Source: Flammeovirgaceae bacterium
GTDB taxonomy: Bacteria; Bacteroidota; Bacteroidia; Cytophagales; Cyclobacteriaceae
Length of the DNA stretch: 64,000 nt
Reading direction: 5' to 3'
Assembly (NCBI GenBank): GCA_015180985.1
Contig: CP054185.1
Span: 930,001 to 994,000 of the forward strand
Shown in pieces: positions 15,569-24,953 of this stretch. The notes beneath the pieces were generated by a model. The model was not told where the DNA came from, made no database searches, and saw only the letters and a program-made list of their open reading frames with translations. The translations under genes and the position numbers were made by a program. Numbering within the stretch: position 1 is the stretch's first letter; every line of letters starts with the position of its first letter.

Positions 15569-17623
15569 CTACAGTAACCCTTTTTCTTCCAGCCGGTGCT
15601 TCAATTTTTCATGGTTGGCCCAAAACCGTTCTTCAATTTGACGCACTACCCGTTGAAATTCTGGTGAACGTTCAATGGTTGTCTGAAGCGGATCTTTGTT
15701 CAGGAAAAGTACAATCCAATATTGGATGTTATCCTCTTTCGCAAAAAGTTGTAAATGCTCCAGGGCTTTTACAGCGTCACCGGTTCGGCTATAATACATG
15801 GCCAATCCAAGATTCTTGTAAGCTGTTGGGTCCGTATCCAGGTATTGCCGGTAACTCCGAATAAATTCATTGGCTTTATCCTTCAGTCCAACCTTCGCGT
15901 ACACCATAGCGATCGTCATATCTTCATGCCGGTAGATGTCTAATTTCATTTTTTCCCGGTAATAATTAAATCGTTTATAACACTGGTACGCGCTGTCAAA
16001 GTCTTGCAGGTAGTAACTTACTTTGCCGATTTCTTGCAGGATATCGATGCGCATTGTGTCTTTACGAAATTCAATGGCCAGCAAATCGCGTGTTTGATTT
16101 AGATCACCATTTTTTGCAAAAAGCGTGAAGGCACGAAGATACCGGGAGTATGCATTTTCAGGATAATAGTCAAGTGATCGGTTAACATGCTCCAGTGCCT
16201 GATCTGCAAAGCCGTTTTGTATAAGTGCATTGGCCAGCCTTAAATGAAAGTTGCTGATGGCAACCGAATCGCCAGACTGTGCCCCCAAACGCAACCCTCT
16301 CAGGGCATATTCAAGGTATTTACCGGTGTTGGGCAGTTGATTGCCATAGAAATCGGCCAGTAAACTCAATGCAAGCGTGGAGTTGGGATTATACTCCAGC
16401 CCCTTTTCGAGGTACGGCAACGCCTGGCTGTACTCTTTTTGTAACAGAAAATACATGCCTTTTGCAGTATAGCCTTCGCTAAGCGTTGGGTCAAGGCGCA
16501 TGGCCATGTCGGCATAGGTACCCAAGGTATCAAGATGTGGTTTTTCCGATTGATAGATATCGATGTAATAGCAGGCAATACTGGCGCAGGCGTATGCCAT
16601 GGCAAAAGTTTTATCTTCAGCAATAGCACCCTGAAAGTACGAGAGTGCTTTCGGGAAATTTCCTGCCCCGGGTTTATTCAGTAGTTCTAGCCCTTTCAGA
16701 AAAAGAGTGAAGGCCGTTGTGTTTTGAGTAAGCGGTTTTTCAAGGCGATTCTTTTCATCAGGTGTGATGAATACCTGCACTTCTTCCACAATATCGGTGG
16801 CAATATCCTGTTGTAGTGCAAAGATATCCCCAACCTCTCGCCTGTATTGCCGGCTCCACAATTGCCGGTCGGAGGCATCAATTAACTGTACGTTCAACAC
16901 CAGGCGATTGCCTATTTTCTGACCGCTGCCTTCAACAAAATAGTTTACATTCAGTTCCCTGGCCATTTCCGGAATGGTTTGCCGAAGGCCCCTGTACTTT
17001 TCGGCTGATGTCCGGCTGATTACTTTCAGGCTCTTAATTTTTTGCAGATTGTTCAAGACGGCTTCCATTAAACCGTTAACAAGGTACACGTTGGCAGTAT
17101 CGTTGCTTTCGTTCTTAAAAGGCAGCACTACAATAGCTTTCTCCTGCACCGGTATATTTTTGCGCGACAATGCCGGGTAAGCAAACCACCCGGCAACTGT
17201 TGCAACAAGCAAGCTGATAAAACCGGCAATAAGTAGTGTCCTCTGCTTGCGGTTCGATGGAGGCAAATCAACCGCTGGTATGTCAGGCCTGTTTAACCGC
17301 TTATTTACTTCGCCAGGCGGATAGCCATAATGCTCACGAAAGCATTTTATGAAATAAGATGTGCTGCTAAAACCCACCTGCACCGCTACTTCTGATACAT
17401 TGTATGTACCCGTGCGCAATAACTCCATACTTTTTTGTAGGCGCACCTGGCTGATGAGTTGGCTGACCGATAAATCAGAGGCTTTCTTAACTTTTCGCAG
17501 CAGGTTAGAGCGGCTCATGTTCATGGCATCGGCCAATTCAGTAACACCAAAATTTTCATTGCTGATGTTGGCAGCAATTTTTGCGTTTACCTGATTTAAA
17601 AACTCCTTATCGGCCTGCGCCAT
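15569..17623 (-). CDS. Membrane-anchored AraC-type regulator with TolB-like and TPR domains
   Basis: A 684-residue one-component regulator. Residues 22-108 form an AraC/XylS double helix-turn-helix (VTELADAMNMSRSNLLRKVKK; VSEVAVQVGFSSTSYFIKCFREHYGYPPGE). A single hydrophobic segment (129-151) follows. Next comes a TolB/FlgO-like segment (about 162-300, IVVLPFKNESND, LKVISRTSAEKY), then tandem TPR repeats to the end. With the DNA-binding part inside the cell, the TolB and TPR part would be periplasmic, a topology like ToxR/CadC but with an AraC head. The ligand and targets are unknown. The divergent ankyrin lipoprotein gene 204 bases away is a natural candidate target. Confidence 0.85.
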   Translation of the reverse strand: MAQADKEFLNQVNAKIAANISNENFGVTELADAMNMSRSNLLRKVKKASDLSVSQLISQVRLQKSMELLRTGTYNVSEVAVQVGFSSTSYFIKCFREHYGYPPGEVNKRLNRPDIPAVDLPPSNRKQRTLLIAGFISLLVATVAGWFAYPALSRKNIPVQEKAIVVLPFKNESNDTANVYLVNGLMEAVLNNLQKIKSLKVISRTSAEKYRGLRQTIPEMARELNVNYFVEGSGQKIGNRLVLNVQLIDASDRQLWSRQYRREVGDIFALQQDIATDIVEEVQVFITPDEKNRLEKPLTQNTTAFTLFLKGLELLNKPGAGNFPKALSYFQGAIAEDKTFAMAYACASIACYYIDIYQSEKPHLDTLGTYADMAMRLDPTLSEGYTAKGMYFLLQKEYSQALPYLEKGLEYNPNSTLALSLLADFYGNQLPNTGKYLEYALRGLRLGAQSGDSVAISNFHLRLANALIQNGFADQALEHVNRSLDYYPENAYSRYLRAFTLFAKNGDLNQTRDLLAIEFRKDTMRIDILQEIGKVSYYLQDFDSAYQCYKRFNYYREKMKLDIYRHEDMTIAMVYAKVGLKDKANEFIRSYRQYLDTDPTAYKNLGLAMYYSRTGDAVKALEHLQLFAKEDNIQYWIVLFLNKDPLQTTIERSPEFQRVVRQIEERFWANHEKLKHRLEEKGLL

Positions 17624-17826
17624 GCTACCGCTTATTGTTGATTTGTTTTATTAAAAAAAATAGGTACTTCCGGGTGTAAAAATCGCCATTTGCACCATAG
17701 TTTATATGATTGCGTCAAAATTTACATGGGTTTCCGCAAAGTTCATGGTTTTGTGTTCATGGTTGTTTAACCTGCCCCGGCCTGCCCGGTTTATTTGCAG
17801 CATAAAACAAAACCATTGTACACCAC

Positions 17827-18399
17827 ATGAAAACAAAAGTAAACCTGATTAAAAATGCCGGTCATTTTATTCTGCTACTATTACTGGCAGCCTGCCAGGG
17901 TAAAGAAAGCGGAGCTCAAACCCGCAGCACGTCAACTGTTAAACCGCCTGATGTTGACTTGCATACGGCTATCCTGCAGGATAACCTGGATGCAATTAAA
18001 CTACATATTGCTGCCGGCAGTGACCTAAACATCAAAGACCCGTTTGGTGGCTCAAGTCCGCTTATCAGCGCGGCTCTGTTCGGCAAGACAGAAGCGGCCC
18101 GCTTACTGTTGAAGGCAGGCGCGGACATTAACTTCCAAAACAACGATGGCTCAACCGCCCTGCACACAGCTGCTTTTTTCTGTCGGCCCGAGATTGTTAA
18201 GCTGCTGTTGGAAATGAAAGCAGACAAGACCCTCAGGAATAAATTCGGAGCCACTCCGTATGATAATGTGGCTGGCCCGTTTGACCAGGTGGTAAGCATT
18301 TACGAAATGATGGAGAAAGCACTTGGCCCCATGGGCTTGAAATTAGACTACGCGTATATTAAGAAAGTGAGGCCCGAAATCGCAGCCATGCTGAAGTAA
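17827..18399 (+). CDS. Ankyrin repeat lipoprotein
   Basis: A 190-residue protein. The N terminus has a lipoprotein signal (hydrophobic run, then LLAAC with Cys at about residue 23), so it should be lipid-anchored in the envelope. Ankyrin units follow: DLHTAILQDNLDAIKLHIAAG, PLISAALFGKTEAARLLLKAGAD and TALHTAAFFCRPEIVKLLLEMKAD. The C-terminal 40 residues are not ankyrin-like. A protein-protein interaction role is typical of the fold. It diverges from the AraC/TPR regulator and precedes an acyltransferase gene by 102 bases. Confidence 0.8.
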   Translation: MKTKVNLIKNAGHFILLLLLAACQGKESGAQTRSTSTVKPPDVDLHTAILQDNLDAIKLHIAAGSDLNIKDPFGGSSPLISAALFGKTEAARLLLKAGADINFQNNDGSTALHTAAFFCRPEIVKLLLEMKADKTLRNKFGATPYDNVAGPFDQVVSIYEMMEKALGPMGLKLDYAYIKKVRPEIAAMLK

Positions 18400-18501
18400 C
18401 TATACTTAGTGAGAGCATTGAGCACAGGCATTTTACCTGGCTCAATGCCTATCCTAGCGCTGCTCAACCTTTCTGCACAACTTAAAACTATCCACAACAC
18501 A

Positions 18502-19533
18502 ATGAGACGACACGATATGGATTGGCTTCGTGTAATAGCCATCGCGCTGCTGTTGGTTTATCATGTTGCCATCGGATTTCAGCCGTGGGGAATGATGATA
18601 GGATTTATCACAAATAAGGATTCATGGCCAGCGCTGTGGCTACCGATGTCTGCGCTAAACATATGGCGCATACCGCTGTTGTTTGTGGTGTCGGGCATGG
18701 GCGTGTATTTTGCCATGCAACAAAGATGTTGGATAGCGCTTTTTAAAGAGCGTATGCTGCGCATCGGAATTCCTTTTGTGTTTGGCATGATTGTAATCGT
18801 ACCACTGCACTTGCTGGTGTGGCAATACTATTATCAGATGGAACCAAGCTATCTGGTAAACCCGGGCCATCTATGGTTTTTAGGGAATATCATGCTGTAC
18901 ATGATTTTGCTTACCCCTTTGTTTTATTACTTCAACCGTAATTTAAAGGCACAGTATTTTATTAAGAGCGTATTAGGGAATCCGTTAGGGTTGCTGCTTG
19001 TTGGTGCAATTTTTATTGCCGAGGCAATACTTATGCAGCCGGTGCCCTATGAGTTATATGCAATGACACCCCACGGGTTTATTCTTGGACTGCTCGCTTT
19101 TTTCTTTGGATTTTGTTTTGTGCTTACCGGAGAGGCCTTCTGGCAGATGATTCAGACCTGGCGCTGGTTGTTTGTGACCGCAGCCTTTACATGTTTTGCC
19201 TTCAGACACTTTTATTTTGGAATGACTACCCCCCTATACCTGTTTGCAGTTGAATCGCAAGCCTGGATACTGGCTGTTTTGGCGTTTGGCAGCAAATACT
19301 TAAACCGTCCCGGTCGCCTCCTTGGCTACCTGAGCAAGGCGGCTTATCCGGTATATATTCTGCACATGGTTTTTTTATACCTCGGCTCCCTTTTGATTTT
19401 TCAAACGACTTGGCCGGTGCCTGTGAAATTTACAACCGTACTTATTTTTACGGTTGGGTGTTGTTTGGTCGCCTATGAAGCCATACGCAGAATCCGGTGG
19501 CTTAACCCTTTTTTTGGCATAAAGACTACGTAG
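18502..19533 (+). CDS. Acyltransferase 3 family membrane protein
   Basis: A 343-residue polytopic protein. It opens with RRHDMDWLRVIAIALLLVYH, the conserved start of the acyltransferase-3/OpgC-like family, whose first helix holds the catalytic His. About ten hydrophobic segments follow (for example RIPLLFVVSGMGVYFAM, FVFGMIVIVPLHLLVW). I place the start at the ATG at 18502, because an upstream GTG (18409) would add 31 residues unlike the family. It probably transfers an acyl group to a cell-surface glycan or similar envelope substrate; the acceptor cannot be told. The gene lies downstream of the ankyrin lipoprotein on the same strand. Confidence 0.82.
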   Translation: MRRHDMDWLRVIAIALLLVYHVAIGFQPWGMMIGFITNKDSWPALWLPMSALNIWRIPLLFVVSGMGVYFAMQQRCWIALFKERMLRIGIPFVFGMIVIVPLHLLVWQYYYQMEPSYLVNPGHLWFLGNIMLYMILLTPLFYYFNRNLKAQYFIKSVLGNPLGLLLVGAIFIAEAILMQPVPYELYAMTPHGFILGLLAFFFGFCFVLTGEAFWQMIQTWRWLFVTAAFTCFAFRHFYFGMTTPLYLFAVESQAWILAVLAFGSKYLNRPGRLLGYLSKAAYPVYILHMVFLYLGSLLIFQTTWPVPVKFTTVLIFTVGCCLVAYEAIRRIRWLNPFFGIKTT

Positions 19534-19585
19534 CCAACCAGCTTCAGCACGGTAAGTTGGTAGTTCTTAGAACGAACGCTGTTGG

Positions 19586-21241
19586 TCAGTTGCCTTCAAT
19601 AAGTAGTTTTTTTAGGTCGGCCTCTTCAATAAAGGTGGCCGGCCCGCCATCGGCCAGGTATGTTGTACCATCTTTACGGATTACCACAAAACCCGGAGTG
19701 TTTTTGATTTTGTACGTCCGGGATAGGTCAGAATTTCCTCCGATGCGGTAATTCACGATGCCATCAGCAAACAGGTTATAGCGCACGACCCGCTCTTCCC
19801 AAAGTTTGGTATCGTTCTCTTTCGAAAGAAAAATAACCATCAGGTGGTTCCGGTAAACTTTATGCAGGCGCTTAACTTCCTCCAGTTGCTGTACACAACT
19901 GCGGTCGCAGGTATTATCCCAAAAAACCAGGTAAAGCATTTTTCTGTTCTTGCTGAAATCTGCAAGCCAGTTAAACTTCTCATCAGCCTGCTCACCGCCC
20001 TGTGATGTACTCCACTCATACTTCTTATACAAATCAAACTGCCGGCTCAGTGGAATACCTTTGCCCAAATCGTAGATGATTCGATCTTCCAGGGGCGTTG
20101 TTTTCAGCATATTGTGGTTACTCCAGAAACCCGAATCATAAGGAATGGTAAGCAGTTCGGCTTTGCCCGGCTCCTTGCCCTCAAATCTGAGTTTCGGATC
20201 GCGGTTGATTCCGCCTGACATCAGTTCAATGTGAAAGAAATGGCGGCCGCTGTCAGAAAAATGGGTTTCGCCTTCCCGTATGAAATGATACGGGTAATAC
20301 TTGTCGTTGTATTTCCGGTAAAAAGCCGAGGTTTTAACAGTTACACCGGCATCGTACTTCAACTCCTCCACTTTTACAAAAGCATACGTGTCGGTTGTAA
20401 TGTACAGCATACCTTTGGCATGAGGCGCAGGCACGTACCCGGTTGTGGTTAAGATAGAGTCTTGCTTGTATGAGAAGCTTATTTTATAGACATCGCGTCC
20501 GTCAAACGCAGTGATGCCCTCAAATTTAAACGTGTAGTTTTCAAAGTCCGTTTTCAGGTTGCTCACCTCCTCGTACATTTTCAGGTAATTACTTTTTTCA
20601 AGCAGTTGGTAGCCCACCAGATCGGCCTGCAGAATGCTGCGCAGTGAAATGGGGGTATGCCCCTGTGCAGTTACGGTGTTGTCGAGGCTTCTGCGCAGTT
20701 GAGTTACACGCATTTCCTCCTTCTCGCCCGCCTGTTTTCGAAAAGGCTTGTAGCCCTGGTGTTTCCAAACATCAACAAACGCCTCAATCAGGCGCCCGTA
20801 AACAGAGTCATCTTTACAATAGTGCCTGTAGAAAAATTGTTGCAGAAACGACTGGTTTTCGTAATTACGGTTGGTATTGGCAAATGCCCGCTGTACAACC
20901 CTGCGGGCATTAATGGGCCGGTGGGTAACAACAATTTCGCTAAGTTCAATGGTGAACGGAGTCAGGCGGATGAGCTTCATATCTTCTGGTGAACTGACCA
21001 TCAATGAAACATATCCCACGCATGAGACTTTTATAGACGCCCCCTCCGGTATCAGCAAAGTAAACTCACCATCCAGGTTTGAGCTGGTGCCCATGGCTGT
21101 ACCCAGTACGCCAATCGAGGCAAAGGGAATAGGATTGCCCGTTTCGCGGTCAATAATCTTGCCTTCAACTTTTTGCTGACTATAGCCAGGTGATTGAACC
21201 AACAGAAAAAGTACCAACCCGATGCTTAACCCGCGATACAT
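19586..21241 (-). CDS. Exported carboxypeptidase-D-like/thioredoxin-like fusion protein
   Basis: A 551-residue protein with a signal peptide (residues 1-21, SQQ after it). Residues 24-105 are a CarboxypepD_reg-like beta-sandwich (VEGKIIDRETGNPIPFASIGV, DGEFTLLIPEG, VSCVGY), as found at the start of many Bacteroidota outer membrane proteins. The middle 300 residues resemble beta-rich uncharacterised outer-membrane-associated regions (DUF5686-like flavour, not certain). The last 120 residues look thioredoxin-like, with YLVFWDNT, then C445-D-R-S-C449, and a cis-Pro-like NTPGFVVI. The cysteines are spaced CX3C, as in Sco proteins, not CXXC. A role in disulfide or metal handling in the periplasm is possible but unproven. 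Confidence 0.7.
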   Translation of the reverse strand: MYRGLSIGLVLFLLVQSPGYSQQKVEGKIIDRETGNPIPFASIGVLGTAMGTSSNLDGEFTLLIPEGASIKVSCVGYVSLMVSSPEDMKLIRLTPFTIELSEIVVTHRPINARRVVQRAFANTNRNYENQSFLQQFFYRHYCKDDSVYGRLIEAFVDVWKHQGYKPFRKQAGEKEEMRVTQLRRSLDNTVTAQGHTPISLRSILQADLVGYQLLEKSNYLKMYEEVSNLKTDFENYTFKFEGITAFDGRDVYKISFSYKQDSILTTTGYVPAPHAKGMLYITTDTYAFVKVEELKYDAGVTVKTSAFYRKYNDKYYPYHFIREGETHFSDSGRHFFHIELMSGGINRDPKLRFEGKEPGKAELLTIPYDSGFWSNHNMLKTTPLEDRIIYDLGKGIPLSRQFDLYKKYEWSTSQGGEQADEKFNWLADFSKNRKMLYLVFWDNTCDRSCVQQLEEVKRLHKVYRNHLMVIFLSKENDTKLWEERVVRYNLFADGIVNYRIGGNSDLSRTYKIKNTPGFVVIRKDGTTYLADGGPATFIEEADLKKLLIEGN

Positions 21242-21350
21242 TATTACAACAACATGATTTTACAACCGAAAAATAGACTTATCTACAAGTTATCAAAGAA
21301 TTTGTTTATAAGCCCGAAGTTCTTAGCCAAATACGGTCACTGGCATACGG

Positions 21351-23141
21351 TTACTCATAAAGTTTTTCGATGGCCGCTTTGTGTTTAAGTAACAGGTTGC
21401 TGCGGATCATTTTAAAAGAAGTAGTCAGTTCGCCCGAGTCAACCGTCCATTCGGCATCACTCAGTATAAATTTTTTTATCCGCTTATAATTTTCAAGGTC
21501 GGTATTTAACCGGTCAATTTCCTCCTGCATCTTTTGCTGCACCTTTATGTTGTGAATCATAAAAGGCGGGCCGGTCCAGTGTACACCGGTTTCTTCACAC
21601 CAGCGTTTCAATAATACAAAGTTGGGTACCAACACCGCACTGACAAACGGCTTGTTAAACCCGACAACCATGCATTGTGAAATGAACGGTGAGGATGTGA
21701 AATGATCTTCCAGTTGTTGTGGCGATATGTAAATACCGGCCGTGGTTTTAAAGATGTCCTTTTTTCGCCCGGTGATCATCAGGAATTTCCGGTCAACAAA
21801 TTTCCCCACATCGCCTGTCCGCAACCAACCGTTAATCAGTACCTCGGCTGTTAGGTCAGGCCTTTTATAGTACCCTTGCATGATATTTGGGCCCCGCACC
21901 AGAATTTCGCCCTCACCGTCTTCGTTGGGTTGATCAATGAGTACTTCAACTCCCGGCACGGACAGCCCCACGGTTCCAAACCGATTCATACCGGGCTGCG
22001 GGCGGTTAACCGAAATAAAGGGCGAGGCCTCCGTCATGCCGTAGCCGGAAAGGACCATTACACCGGTAGCCGAAAACAACTGGGCAATGTCGGGCCGCAG
22101 CGCTGCAGCGCCTACAATAACAAACCGTGCCTTTCCGCCTAAAAAATTGCGCCAGTGATTAAGCACCAGCACTTTAGCAGTGAAAAGTTTTAAACGGAAC
22201 AGGAGCCCCCTTCGCAATTCATCTTTGTAATGCAGCCCAACGTTCATGGCCCAAGTGATGAGCTTTCGCTTAACTATGTTTTTGGATGCCCGCTGTTCAA
22301 GCAGGTAGTCGTACATTTTTTCCAGCGTTTTCGGAACGCTGGTGCAAAAAGCAGGTTTAACTGATTTAAAATCAGCATTGATGCTTTCTTTGGAAGAACT
22401 AAAATAAATGTTCACCCCAAAGGCCATGTAGGCGTAGCAAGTTGTTCGTTCAAAAATATGACTGAAGGGGAGGAAACTTAAGGCCCGTTCACCGGGATTA
22501 GCCGGCAATACCGGAAGAATGGATTTAATGTTGCTCACCACGTTTTTATGCGATAACACAACGCCCTTTGAAACACCGGAAGTACCCGAGGTATAGAGTA
22601 TAACCAGTGTATCGTTTTCGCGAACATTGCTTTTAACCGACTCCAGGCGCTGCCTTGTGGCGGTTGCTGCCTTGCTGCCCAAAGCAGAAAAATAACCTTT
22701 CTCAGTTTTTTCGAGGTGAAAACATTGGTTTATACTTTTGGCTTTTGCACCAACAAGTTGTGCTTTAAAATAAAGTCCTGCTGTTGCCGTGATGCAAAGT
22801 TTGGCCTGCGTTTCGTTAAGGATAAACAGCATTTCTTCCGGTGAGGTAGTGGGATGAATGGGAACCACGATCATCCCGATTTGCTGACAGGCAAAATCAA
22901 TAATCATCCATTCCGGACTACCCATAAGCGGTACAATGGCAACAACGTCACCGGGCACATAGCCCTGTTCCAGCAGCCAGCATGATGTTTCATCAATACG
23001 TTTTTGAATTTCAGCCGTTGACCAGGCTACCCATTTGCCGTTGGTAAATGAATGGAGGCTTTCCTGCTGTGGAAACTTTTTCTGCTGGTAAGCAACCAAA
23101 TCAAACACACGGGTAAAATCTATGGTCGATGCGGGATTCAT
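21351..23141 (-). CDS. Long-chain fatty acid-CoA ligase (AMP-binding enzyme)
   Basis: A 596-residue ANL-superfamily enzyme. The P-loop-like ATP motif ILYTSGTSGVSKGVVLSHKN is near residues 176-195. GYGMTEASPF, the GWLRTGDVG aspartate motif and the C-terminal GRKKDIFKTTAGIYISPQQLE lysine region follow in order. It activates long-chain fatty acids to acyl-CoA through an acyl-AMP intermediate, feeding beta-oxidation (fadN-A-E in this window) or lipid synthesis. The C-terminal extension after the catalytic lysine region matches FACS proteins of the Bacteroidota. Its ATG overlaps the stop of the upstream alpha/beta hydrolase gene by one base (TGATG), so the two are coupled. Confidence 0.9.
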   Translation of the reverse strand: MNPASTIDFTRVFDLVAYQQKKFPQQESLHSFTNGKWVAWSTAEIQKRIDETSCWLLEQGYVPGDVVAIVPLMGSPEWMIIDFACQQIGMIVVPIHPTTSPEEMLFILNETQAKLCITATAGLYFKAQLVGAKAKSINQCFHLEKTEKGYFSALGSKAATATRQRLESVKSNVRENDTLVILYTSGTSGVSKGVVLSHKNVVSNIKSILPVLPANPGERALSFLPFSHIFERTTCYAYMAFGVNIYFSSSKESINADFKSVKPAFCTSVPKTLEKMYDYLLEQRASKNIVKRKLITWAMNVGLHYKDELRRGLLFRLKLFTAKVLVLNHWRNFLGGKARFVIVGAAALRPDIAQLFSATGVMVLSGYGMTEASPFISVNRPQPGMNRFGTVGLSVPGVEVLIDQPNEDGEGEILVRGPNIMQGYYKRPDLTAEVLINGWLRTGDVGKFVDRKFLMITGRKKDIFKTTAGIYISPQQLEDHFTSSPFISQCMVVGFNKPFVSAVLVPNFVLLKRWCEETGVHWTGPPFMIHNIKVQQKMQEEIDRLNTDLENYKRIKKFILSDAEWTVDSGELTTSFKMIRSNLLLKHKAAIEKLYE

Positions 23142-23953
23142 CAGGATTTGACTGAAACGGGGGCCACATACAGAATATCGTAAAGCACCTCATAAAATTC
23201 CTTAAAGTCCGGAAGATTGTTGTGCCGGGCACCCTCGATGGCATGCAATGTAATTTTATCGGGGTACAGGTTTTTAAGCATGGTGCTTTGCTTAAAGGAA
23301 ATGAGCCTGTCGTGTGTGCCGTGGATGATATGAACCGGGCATAGTATATTTTTCAGGTATAGATCGGTGCGCAGGTCGTAACGCAAGATCCACTTCATCG
23401 GAAATAGAAACCCATACCGGTTGGCGTTATACAGAAAGCTGAAATAGGGGGAGTCAAGCACCAGCATACGCGGTTTATTCCATGAAGCAATGCGTGCTGC
23501 AATGCCGGTACCGAACGAGCGGCCAAAAACCACAATGCGATCTTCTGGATAGTGCCTGGTAAGCCACCGGTACAGAAATTGTGCATCGTCTAAAAGTTTG
23601 GTTTGGGTGCGTTTGCCACGGCTCTTACCAAACCCCCGGTAATCCATCATAAAAAAATCATAGCCGTTGCTTACAAAGTCTTTAGCGAATTTTCCCCAGC
23701 CTTTAATGCTGCGCGAATTACCTTTTAAATAGTAGATAACCCCCCGTGAATTTGGTACGGTAAAATGAACGGCATTGATGCGGCCGCCATCTTCCATTTC
23801 GAATGTATATTCTTCAAATGGAAAAGCGTATTGAAACTTAAAATGCGATGCGAGTATCTCAGGCCTGAAAAAAAACAGGTGTTGTAAAAAATATAACAGC
23901 AGGCATAATCCCACATAAATAATGGCAATACCGCCAAGCAATGTAACCCACAT
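23141..23953 (-). CDS. Membrane-anchored alpha/beta hydrolase
   Basis: A 270-residue serine hydrolase with an N-terminal transmembrane anchor (residues 2-25). The triad is visible as Ser in VFGRSFGTGIAAR, Asp in HGTHDRLISF and His in GARHNNLPDF; the lid-less core resembles the BEM46/YqkD family. It is about the same size as the neighbouring hydrolase (23992-24807). Both share the sequence order YYLKGNSRS/YFHGNSGS, DYRGFGKS/DYRGYGKS and GRS(F/L)G, so the two are tandem paralogues. The substrate, perhaps a lipid ester given the coupled acyl-CoA synthetase gene, is unknown. Confidence 0.85.
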   Translation of the reverse strand: MWVTLLGGIAIIYVGLCLLLYFLQHLFFFRPEILASHFKFQYAFPFEEYTFEMEDGGRINAVHFTVPNSRGVIYYLKGNSRSIKGWGKFAKDFVSNGYDFFMMDYRGFGKSRGKRTQTKLLDDAQFLYRWLTRHYPEDRIVVFGRSFGTGIAARIASWNKPRMLVLDSPYFSFLYNANRYGFLFPMKWILRYDLRTDLYLKNILCPVHIIHGTHDRLISFKQSTMLKNLYPDKITLHAIEGARHNNLPDFKEFYEVLYDILYVAPVSVKS

Positions 23954-23991
23954 TGCTACAAGTTACGCGGGCCATGCAGTTGGCGCAAGCA

Positions 23992-24807
23992 CTACTGCAA
24001 AGCCTCAACAAGTTTGGCCTGGTAAAGTTGAAACCCGCTCAGGTTATCATGGGTGCCACCCTCAATAATTATAAACTCATCATGTGGACTCAACACGCTT
24101 TTTAGCTTCAGGGCCGAGTGAATCGAAACGATGCGATCTGCTGTTCCATGAAAAATCAACTTTTTGCACGGAACTTGCGCAAGCCTGTCGATGGTGGGGA
24201 AGGTATATCGAAGCGGGAAAATCCGAACCAATGGCCTGAATACAGGGTTCACCGCGCCCTGCAGGTTATCAAAGGGAGTTTCCAGAACAAGCAGATCCGG
24301 ATTGGTTTTTGCAGCCAGGTAAGAAGCTACTGCCGAACCAAGCGAACGGCCGAAAAGAATTAGTTTTGCCGGCTTCAGATTTTCATGTGCCCATTGCCAG
24401 ATCGCATCCGCATCGGCATACAATCCGTGCTCGTTGGGTTTACCGGTACTCTTGCCGTAGCCGCGGTAATCAAATGCCAATACAGTGTAATTATACCGGG
24501 TAAGTTCCGATGCAATAGCACCCCACCGCTTCAGGCTTCCGGAGTTTCCGTGAAAATATATGATTAATCCTTTTGAAGAATCGGGTGGAGAGAACAGCAG
24601 TGCATTAAGAACTTCACCATCGTGTGTGCTGATGGAAATTTCTTCGAACGGAGTCTGAAATGAATAAGCAAAATCCGGGTTTAGCTTTTCGGCCTGGAAA
24701 ATCAACGCATCCTGAAAAAAGAAAATAAGTATAACCGAAATAATCGTAACCACAAGACCAAGAATGGCCAGCCATTTTAGCCATTGAAGTAAGCGGGCAA
24801 TGTGCAA
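23992..24807 (-). CDS. Membrane-anchored alpha/beta hydrolase (tandem paralogue)
   Basis: A 271-residue serine hydrolase with an N-terminal hydrophobic anchor (about residues 12-32). It has oxyanion loop YFHGNSGS, nucleophile Ser in LFGRSLGSAVASY, Asp in HGTADRIVSIHS and His in GGTHDNLSGFQ. It is closely similar in layout to the gene that follows 38 bases downstream and is probably its tandem duplicate. Together with the acyl-CoA synthetase gene they form a three-gene minus-strand unit. I infer release and activation of acyl chains from an envelope ester, without direct evidence for the substrate. Confidence 0.85.
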   Translation of the reverse strand: MHIARLLQWLKWLAILGLVVTIISVILIFFFQDALIFQAEKLNPDFAYSFQTPFEEISISTHDGEVLNALLFSPPDSSKGLIIYFHGNSGSLKRWGAIASELTRYNYTVLAFDYRGYGKSTGKPNEHGLYADADAIWQWAHENLKPAKLILFGRSLGSAVASYLAAKTNPDLLVLETPFDNLQGAVNPVFRPLVRIFPLRYTFPTIDRLAQVPCKKLIFHGTADRIVSIHSALKLKSVLSPHDEFIIIEGGTHDNLSGFQLYQAKLVEALQ

Positions 24808-24953
24808 AGTGGTGTTGATTTATGTACAGATGATATGTTCGAAAGCGTACAAATAAACAGCTACCTGATTACGCCATCGTTCATTTATGAATCAAAATTA
24901 AGCATTTGGTTGGTTGGTCGGATTTTTGAAGTTCAGCTCAGAAAACCATTTTC

